Below, piece after piece: positions 31,727 through 38,097 of a DNA stretch of 38,097 nt. The stretch's first letter is position 1, and every line of letters begins with the position of its first letter. The notes beneath the pieces are model-generated. The model did no database searches. It saw only the letters and a program-made list of their open reading frames with translations, and had not been told where the DNA came from. Origin of the DNA: Halobacteriales archaeon QS_5_70_15 (GTDB lineage Archaea > Halobacteriota > Halobacteria > Halobacteriales > Haloarculaceae); NCBI GenBank assembly GCA_003022005.1, contig PXRQ01000058.1:1-38097 (forward strand), written 5' to 3'. The position numbers and the translations under genes were made by a program.

Positions 31727-32871
31727 TCACCCGGCGTGGGTCTCGTGGTCGCCGTGCTCCGGGGCGTCGTCGTCCTCCCCGGACCAGTAGCCCACGTAGA
31801 CCTGCCCGAGGAACACGAGCGCGAACGCGGCGTTGAGGGACGTCGTGTAGCCCGAGGGCGCGGTCCCGCCGGCCTGACCCTGGGATGGGATCAGCTCGAG
31901 CCCGCTCCAGAGGTAGTGGATGAACACGCCCGAGACGAGTGCGGTCACGAAGATACTGACGAACAGCACGGCCGCCATCCGCAGCCCGTAGTATCGTCGG
32001 TACGCGTCGTCGATGGTCGGGACGATCGGATCGGCGAAGACGAACGCCATCACCCCGCCGAAGGCGATGCCGTTGTTCCAGAGGCTCACCGCGAAGGGGA
32101 CGCTCCCGACCGAGCAGACGAACGTCACGACCCCGATGACGACGCCGACGACGGCGCTCGCCAGGACCCAGGTAGAAGGTCCCCTGGGCGCCGACGCCGA
32201 AACAGGGTCGCCCACCACGACCGGGGGACGAACGCGCCGATGAGCCCCGCGATCAGGAACCCCGCCACGATGTCCGTCCAGAGCATGTCCCACTCCCCGA
32301 GCGCGTTCTTCGAGGCCAGCCGCCAGCCGTCGCGGGTCAGCAGTCGCTCGCGCCACGTCGCGTCCTCCTGGCGCCGCTCCTCCTGATACGCCTCTTTGCA
32401 CGACTGCGAGCAGAAGTACTCGGTGCCGCCGTCGGTCTCCAGTTCGAGGACGTCGTCGCCCGTCGGATCGACCTCCATCCCGGGGGCGGGGTCGCGGACG
32501 CCCTCCGTCGAGCGCAGGTGCTCGCGCGCGGCCTCGAACCAGCCCCCGGGCACGACGTACCTGAACGTCACCGCCAGCAGGCCGATCAACACGAGGCCGG
32601 CGACGTAGTCCGCGAGGACGAACTGCCAGCCGAGCAGGATCCACATTACCAGGCCCAGTTCGACGACGAGGTTCGTCGACGCGAACTGGAACGCCGCGAG
32701 GCTCGCCACGGGGGAGGCCCCCTTCTCGAACAGCGACTTGGTGGTCGCGACGGCCCCGAACGAGCACGACGAGGAGGCCGCCCCGAAGGCGGTCCCGAGG
32801 CCGAGTTCGCGCCAGCCGTCCCCGCCGAGCACCGCGGACATGCGCTCCTCGATGAGCGTCCCGACGACCAC
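31727..32871 (-). pseudogene. Decayed permease (DUF318/ArsP-like) with an inserted YHS/TRASH metal domain
   Basis: From GTG 32871 the frame gives AFGAASSSCSFGAVATTKSLFEKGASPVASLAAFQFASTNLVVELG, the hallmark of the UPF0718/ArsP permease family, then a helix, then an inserted metal-binding segment (MEVDPTGDDV ... TEYFCSQSCKEAYQ). Near 32190 two single-base insertions within about 35 nt break the frame: LFGVGAQGTFYL and VLASAVVGVVIG lie in successive frames. The C-terminal half (VCSVGSVPFAVSLWNNGIAFGGVMAF, two more helices) ends at 31727. The first helix of the family is also missing, with a TGA three codons above the GTG. The YHS domain starts DPAPGM where DPVCGM is usual, so a metal-binding Cys is lost. 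Confidence 0.8.
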
Positions 32872-33204
32872 GGCACCTCACCTCCGCCTCCCGGCAGGGG
32901 CGTCTCCCGGACGGTACCGAGTGTCACCGAGGGTTCGCCCCGGTCGGCGGGACCGGCCGGTCCGTACCGACCCGGGCGGACCCGTGCCCCGGAGGGACGG
33001 TACGACCACGATACGTCCCGTACCGTGGATACGTCCGCCATACGCGGGGGTACGGGCTCCTCGCTGAATGCGGTTGTCACTGCGATCCTATCGAACGGGC
33101 CCGGGTCGGACTTACCGATCTAAACTGCGTCGCCGCGGTACCTCGATACTCCGAACCACCCGGGACGGTCGGTTTATTATCCCGCCGACCCGCGGGTACT
33201 CGAC
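32872..33204. other. Intergenic, promoter of the HAD gene only
   Basis: About 330 bp without a credible gene. At its right end GGTTTATTAT (33171-33180) is a clear TATA box about 28 nt above ATG 33205. The rest is GC-rich without repeats that I can see. Confidence 0.5.
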
Positions 33205-33918
33205 ATGACGACCGCTGTCGCGGAGACCGTCCGGGAGGAGGCGGAGGTGCTCGCGTTCGACCTGTGGGACACGCTGCTCGACCGGGAGTCGACGCTCGTG
33301 CCGGCGCTGGCCGACCTGCTCGAGGCTCACGGGAGCGACTACGACCCGGGGATACTGCTCCGGCGGTACCTGGCGATGCACTTCCGGGACTCGATGATCG
33401 ACTCGCTGATACCGGGGCCGCACACCCCGTTCAAGGAGATCAGCCGCCGCGCGCTCGCCTACCGGCTCGAACAGGTCGGCCTCGACGTCCCCGACGCGGA
33501 GGTCCGGGCGGTGATCCGCCGGTGGAAGGACCTCGAGCCGTACCCCGACGTGGACGACGCGCTCGCGCGGCTGAGCGACGAGTACACCCTAGTGGGGCTC
33601 TCCAACGGCGATCCGGACATGCTCGAGGCGGTCCGTCCGAACTTCGGGACGGACCTCGACGGCGTCGTCTCCGTGGCCGAGGCGGGGGCCTACAAGCCCC
33701 ATCGGGCGTCCTACGACCTGTGTTGCGAGCGGTTCGGCGTCGCGCCCCACGAGGTGGTGTTCGTCACCGCCCACACGTTCGACCTCGTGGGGGCGAAGGC
33801 CGTCGGAATGCGCGGGATCTACCTCGACCGTCACGGGAACCCCTACGGCGGCTGGAACCACCGACCCGATATCACCGTCGACGACACGGGCGAACTGGCC
33901 GACCTGCTGACCGGGTAG
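33205..33918 (+). CDS. HAD-superfamily hydrolase (haloacid dehalogenase type II-like)
   Basis: This 237-aa hydrolase has motif I FDLWDTLLD (nucleophile Asp; DLWDT in place of the DAYGT of dehalogenases), a helical cap (about 35-110), motif II VGLSNGDPDML, the motif III Lys in AGAYKPHRASYD, and a VVFVTAHTFDLVGAKAVGMRGIYLDRHG segment in motif IV position. The SN and KP motifs are those of L-2-haloacid dehalogenase relatives, but the substrate cannot be told from sequence; phosphatase activity is equally possible. The leaderless start at ATG 33205 is set by the TATA box. It is probably monocistronic, upstream of priL, which has its own promoter. Confidence 0.85.
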   Translation: MTTAVAETVREEAEVLAFDLWDTLLDRESTLVPALADLLEAHGSDYDPGILLRRYLAMHFRDSMIDSLIPGPHTPFKEISRRALAYRLEQVGLDVPDAEVRAVIRRWKDLEPYPDVDDALARLSDEYTLVGLSNGDPDMLEAVRPNFGTDLDGVVSVAEAGAYKPHRASYDLCCERFGVAPHEVVFVTAHTFDLVGAKAVGMRGIYLDRHGNPYGGWNHRPDITVDDTGELADLLTG

Positions 33919-34010
33919 CGTCGAGCCACCCTCGCGGGCCGAGACCGACGGCGACGGTTCCCGCCGCACGGACCGTCGCGTTTATTCGCCGCCCGCTGAA
34001 ACGTCCGCCG

Positions 34011-35069
34011 ATGCGACGGCTCCACGCCCGGTACCCCCTCCTCGGGGCCTCCCGCGAGGCGGTCGAGGAGGCGGAGGGGGACCTCGCTGACCTGCTCCGG
34101 GAGCGAGGCCCGCCCGTCGAGCGGGGCGTCGAGCGGGTCGAACGGGCGCTGCTCGCGGGGACCGTCGCCCCCGAATCCCGGTGGGGGACCCGCGCGGAGC
34201 TGCTCTCGTACCCGGTCGCGCGCGTGCTCGTCTCGCTGCTCTCGACACCCGGCGTCGTCGAGAAGTACGCGTCCGCGGAGGCCGCGCTCGCCCACCGGCG
34301 GTTCACCGAGGACTTCGACGACGACGCGCGGCTCCGCTCGACGGACCGCGAGCGGCTCTCGCTCGACGCGCTGCTCGCCGATTTCGACCTCGCCACGGCG
34401 GTCAGGCCGACAGGCGACGGCGGGTTCCGGATCGACGCCACCGCCTACCTCCGGCTCGCCTCGGGCCTGGAGGCGGACCGCTGGCGCCTCGTCTCCCGCG
34501 AGCTCCGCGACGGGGAGCTCCCGGTCTCGCGGACCGAACTCTACACGCTGCTGCGCGAGGCGGTCCGCCGACGGGTGGCCGAAGGGCTCCCGCTGTCGGT
34601 CCCCGACGGGGTCGCCGACGCCCTGTCGGGGGAGGTCGAACGGCTCCGCGAGGCCATCGCGGACGTCGACGCCGATCTCGCGGGCGCGCCCGACGCGGTG
34701 GTGCCGGAGCTGTTCCCGCCCTGTGTCCGGGCGCGGCTGGACCGCGCCGGCGCGGACGGGGAGCTCCCCCCGGACGCGCGGTTCGCGCTCGTGGCCTTCC
34801 TCTCGGGGCTCGACCTCGACGCCGACGACGTGGTGGAGCTCCACGGCACCGACGACATCGACACCGCCAAGTCGCTGCGCTACCAGTTCGAGCGGCTGGC
34901 CGACGAACGCGGCCCCGCGTTCCCCATCCCCTCGTGTGCGACGATGGTCGACCGGGGGCTCTGCGTGAACCCCGACGAGGTCTGTGAGGAGATCACCCAC
35001 CCCGTCGCCTACTACGGGACCCGGCTGGACCGTGCCGACCGGCCGGACGCCGAACGGTCGGAGAACTGA
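34011..35069 (+). CDS. priL: DNA primase large subunit PriL
   Basis: This 352-aa subunit of archaeal primase carries the 4Fe-4S domain that controls primer initiation and length with PriS. It starts MRRLHARYPLLGASREAVEEAEGDL like haloarchaeal PriL. Four conserved cluster cysteines are visible: FPPCVRARL (about 250), PSCATMVDRG (about 321), GLCVNPDE (about 329) and EVCEEITHP (about 337). The helical N-terminal domain contains SYPVARVLVSLL and KYASAEAALAHRRF. ATG 34011 lies 30 nt below GTTTATTC, giving a leaderless mRNA. priS is not adjacent, as is usual in haloarchaea. It is an essential gene and intact, in contrast with its decayed neighbours. Confidence 0.93.
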   Translation: MRRLHARYPLLGASREAVEEAEGDLADLLRERGPPVERGVERVERALLAGTVAPESRWGTRAELLSYPVARVLVSLLSTPGVVEKYASAEAALAHRRFTEDFDDDARLRSTDRERLSLDALLADFDLATAVRPTGDGGFRIDATAYLRLASGLEADRWRLVSRELRDGELPVSRTELYTLLREAVRRRVAEGLPLSVPDGVADALSGEVERLREAIADVDADLAGAPDAVVPELFPPCVRARLDRAGADGELPPDARFALVAFLSGLDLDADDVVELHGTDDIDTAKSLRYQFERLADERGPAFPIPSCATMVDRGLCVNPDEVCEEITHPVAYYGTRLDRADRPDAERSEN

Positions 35070-35100
35070 TCCCGTCCCCGGTCGACGCCGCGTCCGGTCC

Positions 35101-35307
35101 CTACCCCTGTCGCCCGGCGAAGAAGTAGCCGATGCCGGTCATCAGGAGGACGAACCCGGCGATGGCCGCCAGCAGCGCGAGCCCCCCCTGGTCCGACAGT
35201 ACCCGCCCGCCGTAGGCGACGCCGATGCCGACGATGACCGCGACGAAGAAGACGACGGCGCCGACGGAGACGGCGATCTCGAGCAACGTCTCCCGCTCTA
35301 TCTCCAT
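35101..35307 (-). CDS. Small two-helix membrane protein
   Basis: This 68-aa protein has two transmembrane helices (AVSVGAVVFFVAVIVGIGVAYG and LALLAAIAGFVLLMTGIGYFFAG) joined by GRVLSDQGG. It resembles the small haloarchaeal membrane proteins of unknown function (DUF-type) often found near priL. The ATG 35307 (MEIERETLLEI) lies about 25 nt below a GCTTTTGCC box. It is convergent with priL. No function can be given. Confidence 0.75.
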   Translation of the reverse strand: MEIERETLLEIAVSVGAVVFFVAVIVGIGVAYGGRVLSDQGGLALLAAIAGFVLLMTGIGYFFAGRQG

Positions 35308-35495
35308 GACCGGGCGTTCCCCGGGACGTGGCAAAAGCGCTTCGAACCCCCGTTCGGCCACTCCTCGGGCCGTCCCGCCCCCGCTGGACCCGCGGACCGA
35401 CCGTTCCGGGGTGTGACCGGGGCGTCCCACCGGGACACTCATTACCCTCGATCACCTACGTTTCTACTGGAACCACTCGGTTCCCGGAGCCGACC

Positions 35496-36185
35496 ATGAC
35501 GCACACGAAGAACACAGCCGCGTCGAAGGAGCGCTCCGGTTCCACCCGAATCGACGGGGGCGGAGACCGGACGCCGAAGGAGCCACTCGCACCCGACCTG
35601 GGCTCGATGGACGACCGCTCGGTCCGCGCGTGGACCGAGGCGATGGCCGTCGCCCCCCTGGGAGGCGGCCGCTACACCGTCGAGGGGCAGTCCGGCAACG
35701 CCTACGTCGTCGACCTGCTCGCGGGGGACTGCACCTGCCCGGACCACACCATCCGCGGCGAGCGGTGCAAGCACCTCCGCCGGGTCGCCATCGAGGTGAA
35801 CCGGGGGCGGGTCGCCCCGCCCGGGGAACTTCGAGGGACGTGCGAGGCCTGCCGCCGGGAGGCGTTCCTCCCGGAGGAGGGGCCGCCGCTCTGTGACCGC
35901 TGCCGGCCCGAGCCCGGCGACGTCGCGACCGACCGCGAGACGGGCGACCTCGTGGTCGTCGCCCGGGTGACCGTCGCCCGGGCCGACGAGGTGACCGTCG
36001 ACGGGGACGGGACGTCGGTGGCCGACTACCCCACCAACGAGGGCTACCCGGGAGACGACCTTGTCGTCGAGGTCGTCTACCCGTTCTCGCGTCCCGAGAG
36101 GTCGTTCTCGGATCTCCAACGCTACGCCTTCCCGCTCTCGCGGCTCGCCCGACGGGAGGAGTCGCTCGTGGACGCCCTCGGCTGA
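35496..36185 (+). CDS. SWIM zinc-finger protein
   Basis: This 229-aa protein has a SWIM domain at about 85-110: GDCTCPDHTIRGERCKHLRRV (C-x-C-x9-C-x-H), a zinc motif for DNA or protein binding. A second Cys cluster follows (GTCEACRREAFLP ... PLCDRCRPEPGD), a likely zinc ribbon. The N-terminus (about 35 aa) is disordered. The C-terminal half has beta strands (DLVVVARVTVARADEVTV) and ends ALG. Such SWIM proteins are common in haloarchaea, with unknown targets. ATG 35496 is the first Met with plausible promoter spacing (CGTTTCTACTGG about 30 nt above). Confidence 0.85.
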   Translation: MTHTKNTAASKERSGSTRIDGGGDRTPKEPLAPDLGSMDDRSVRAWTEAMAVAPLGGGRYTVEGQSGNAYVVDLLAGDCTCPDHTIRGERCKHLRRVAIEVNRGRVAPPGELRGTCEACRREAFLPEEGPPLCDRCRPEPGDVATDRETGDLVVVARVTVARADEVTVDGDGTSVADYPTNEGYPGDDLVVEVVYPFSRPERSFSDLQRYAFPLSRLARREESLVDALG

Positions 36186-36243
36186 CTTCGGTTCCAGGGC
36201 CGGTCCGGCCGCGCGAGCGTCGGCGTCGGGGAGCCCAGACCGG

Positions 36244-36642
36244 CTACCCGCCGGTGAGCACCTCGTCCGGGCGGATGCGGAGGATCACCCGCTGGGTCTC
36301 GATGGGGTTGGGGCACTCGTCCTCGCCCATGTACCGCCCGGCGAGCGCGTCGATGTGCTCGCGGGCGCCCTCGGTGGTCGTCGCCTCGACCTCGCCCGTT
36401 ACCGAGAGGAACCGGTACGGGTTCTCCGGGTCCACCATGCTCGCCGCGACCGTCGGGTCCTTGGCGACGTTCCGCTCCTTCCGGCGTCCCCGCTCGGTGT
36501 TCACGAACAGCCGGTTCGCGTCGGCGTCGTAGTCGATCCGGACGGGCGTCGCGTGGGGCCTACCCTCCGGGGTCATCGTCACCACGTGCACGATCGTCGA
36601 CTTCTCGAACAGGTCGTGGAACTCCGCGGGGATCTCCGTCAC
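36244..36642 (-). CDS. PPOX-class (flavin/F420-binding) split-barrel protein
   Basis: This 132-aa protein has the pyridoxamine-phosphate-oxidase split-barrel fold, usual for archaeal F420- or FMN-dependent reductases. TIVHVVTMTPEGRPHATPVRIDYD, LFVNTERGRRKERNVAKDPTVAASMVDPENPYRFLSVTGEVE and the C-terminal RVILRIRPDEVLTGG match the family. The substrate is unknown. It starts at GTG 36642, about 25 nt below GGTTAATCGG, so it is leaderless. It is a single gene convergent with the SWIM gene. Confidence 0.87.
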   Translation of the reverse strand: MTEIPAEFHDLFEKSTIVHVVTMTPEGRPHATPVRIDYDADANRLFVNTERGRRKERNVAKDPTVAASMVDPENPYRFLSVTGEVEATTTEGAREHIDALAGRYMGEDECPNPIETQRVILRIRPDEVLTGG

Positions 36643-36976
36643 ACTCGTCGGGATCCCGCCGGCCGATTAACCGTGCTGATGGCCGAGCGCCTTGCCGGTG
36701 GCCTCCGGAGGCACACCGGCCGCCGAGACCCCCTACGCGCGACCCGCGACTACCCCACTCGCGTACGTCGATACGAGTGCCATCGCCGTTCGCTTCCCCG
36801 GGGCGCGCGAGCTGGGGTCCCCCGGGACCCCCGTCCGGACGAGGGCGACGTGCCGGCCCTCGGGGAACGAGCGTCGGCGAGCACGGACGGGACGCCCGAG
36901 GAAAGGCCGTTGGTTACTCAAACCACCGTTTGATATTCACTTACAACTATGCCGGCCCCGGACCCATCCCCGGTCG
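36643..36976. other. Intergenic, promoters only
   Basis: About 330 bp without a gene that I can support. It holds the TATA box of the PPOX gene (minus, about 36664-36670) at the left and an AT-rich patch (TTGATATTCACTTACAAC, 36929-36946) at the right, about 30 nt above the DUF4349 ATG. Confidence 0.5.
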
Positions 36977-37894
36977 ATGGCACGCACAAAGACCGCCCTC
37001 CTGCTCGCAGCCGTCGTGCTGCTCGCCGGCTGTTCCGGTGCCGGCGGCGGTGATAGTGGCGGTGGTGGCGGCGACGGTGTCGAGGGCGGCGACGACCTCG
37101 CCGGCGAGGCGGCGAGCAGTGGCGGCGGTGACGGTGGCGGAGGTGGCGACGGTGGCGAAGCGGCCGTGGCGGTCGCGACCGGCGTTTCCCGGGAGCGATC
37201 CGCCGTCCGACTACAGCGCCAGCTGATCCTCACGGGCGAGATCCGCCTCCGTGTCGAGGAGTTCGAGGCGGCAGAGTCGAACCTCACCGACCTCGCGGCG
37301 TCGTACGGTGGGTTCGTCAGCGATTCGACCCGGGAGGTCGACGAGCGGGGCAACGAGACGTGGACGAGGGGGCGGGTCGTCGTCCGAGTGCCCCGCGAGA
37401 ACTTCACGGCGCTGTTCGAGAACGCCCAGGGGGTCGGGACGGTCCAGCAGGCGACCCGGCGTTCGGAGGACGTGACCGACCGGCTCGTCGACCTCGAGGC
37501 GCGTCTGGAGAACCTCCGGGACGAACGCGACCGCCTGCGGACCCTCTACGAGCGGGCGAACACCACCGAGGACATTCTCGAGGTCCAAGAGCGGCTCTCG
37601 GAGGTCCAGGGGGAGATAGAGCGCCTCGAAGCCCAGCTCCGGTCGCTCCGGAACCAGGTAGCGTTCTCGACGATCACCGTCCACATGGAAGAACCCCGTC
37701 CCGACGCCCCGTTGACCCGGCAGCTCCCCTGGTGGGAGACGCCCCTGATCCAGGCGTTCCTCCAGTCGGTTGACGGCGTGGTGACTGCTCTCCGAGCGAT
37801 GGCCGTCGGGATCGCCTTCGCGCTGCCGTACGCCCTCGTCTTCGGGGCGCCGATCGTCGGCGGGGTGCTGCTGTACCGGCGGCGGAAACGCTGA
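36977..37894 (+). CDS. DUF4349 lipoprotein
   Basis: This 305-aa protein is exported and anchored. A lipoprotein signal peptide ends in LLAGC (Cys at about residue 19). A Gly/Ser/Asp-rich linker of about 45 residues follows, full of GGG runs. The DUF4349 domain contains LILTGEIRLRVEEFEAAESNLTDLAASYGGFVSDSTRE and RVVVRVPRENFTALF, then a coiled coil (about 160-225, RLVDLEARLENLRDERDRLRTLYERANTTEDILEVQERL). A C-terminal transmembrane helix (FALPYALVFGAPIVGGVLLY) and RRRKR end the chain, so both ends may be membrane-tethered. Function is unknown, possibly envelope scaffold. The TGA overlaps palindromic element copy C. Confidence 0.88.
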   Translation: MARTKTALLLAAVVLLAGCSGAGGGDSGGGGGDGVEGGDDLAGEAASSGGGDGGGGGDGGEAAVAVATGVSRERSAVRLQRQLILTGEIRLRVEEFEAAESNLTDLAASYGGFVSDSTREVDERGNETWTRGRVVVRVPRENFTALFENAQGVGTVQQATRRSEDVTDRLVDLEARLENLRDERDRLRTLYERANTTEDILEVQERLSEVQGEIERLEAQLRSLRNQVAFSTITVHMEEPRPDAPLTRQLPWWETPLIQAFLQSVDGVVTALRAMAVGIAFALPYALVFGAPIVGGVLLYRRRKR

Positions 37895-37974
37895 TACGGT
37901 CGTGCGTCGTCCGTTACCGATGATCGCCGATCCCGGCCGGGCGATCGCCGGTACATCGTTACGCACGACCGTAT
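37894..37974. repeat. 81-bp palindromic intergenic element, copy C
   Basis: Perfect 14-bp ends (ATACGGTCGTGCGT ... ACGCACGACCGTAT) start at the A of the DUF4349 stop. Inside, GATCGCC (37922-37928) pairs with GGCGATC, so almost the whole element can fold into one hairpin. It has the same length and orientation as copy A. Confidence 0.85.
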
Positions 37975-38097
37975 GAGGGTCGCAGAGGGTCTGTTTGGCC
38001 GTCCCGAGTCCGACCCGAGCGGCCGACGCGACGGGGTGGGAGGCGGCGGACTGGCCCGATCGATCCCCGTGAGGTGGACGCGGCCACCCTCACTCCA

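Noticed and set aside
3877..37974. Palindromic elements as a CRISPR array
   Set aside because: The copies are dispersed singly over 34 kb, are themselves palindromic over their whole length and have no regular spacers.
1..38097. tRNA, rRNA or other stable RNA genes
   Set aside because: I looked for conserved tRNA arms and rRNA segments in the intergenic gaps and found none I could support; a covariance search would settle it.

Overview
The window is chromosomal DNA of a halophilic archaeon (class Halobacteria). It is very GC-rich (about 70% by eye), its proteins are strongly acidic, many genes begin at an ATG or GTG 25-30 nt below an archaeal TATA box (leaderless mRNAs), and it carries family-level markers of haloarchaea: Htr transducer, HalX-type response regulator, DUF7504-like protein, PGF-CTERM-like tail, archaeal PriL, ferredoxin-dependent NirA/NasA.

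Layout. 0.3-4.7 kb: a sugar-nucleotide epimerase with an internal deletion, an orphan molybdenum hydroxylase large subunit (form II CO-dehydrogenase-like) and a DUF7504-like gene. 4.8-10.8 kb: a decayed beta-lactamase-fold gene, an HSL-type esterase, a Tat-exported nuclease/phosphatase-fold protein and a HalX response regulator, the last two frame-broken near the 3' end, and a sarcosine-oxidase-like flavoenzyme. 11.1-21.0 kb: a chemotaxis cluster, cheY, cheA, two-domain cheC, two tandem H-NOX (haem-NO-binding) genes, one htr, cheW, a second cheC-like gene, cheD and a disordered acidic protein. A group I truncated haemoglobin (21.3 kb) follows. 22.0-27.5 kb, minus strand: an overlapping assimilatory operon nirA, 65-aa ORF, nasA, narK, 45-aa membrane protein. 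28.0-38.0 kb: leuA-type synthase, a decayed RNA ligase and its PIN-domain partner, a decayed permease, HAD hydrolase, DNA primase PriL, SWIM zinc-finger protein, PPOX protein and a DUF4349 lipoprotein.

The most interesting unit is the gas-sensing taxis cluster. Two cytosolic H-NOX sensors, both keeping the haem His and the YxSxR motif but lacking the distal Tyr of O2 binders, directly precede a transducer with no extracellular sensor domain. An NO/O2-handling globin and the nitrate/nitrite operon lie next door. I infer an NO-responsive signalling module. cheY (14-bp tandem duplication) and cheA (two frameshifts) are disrupted as read, so the local output pathway may be off, or switchable.

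Two further patterns stand out. First, four of the spacers between che genes are each filled exactly by a micro-ORF that overlaps the upstream stop and the downstream start. Second, an ~81-bp imperfect palindrome recurs: three full copies each begin at the A of a gene's TGA stop, and one of these has compensatory stem changes; two more copies are divergent or truncated. Several genes are decayed (beta-lactamase, cheY, cheA, RNA ligase, permease; probably also the nuclease and HalX genes), and the RNA ligase has lost its catalytic lysine as well, which argues that at least part of the decay is real rather than sequencing error.
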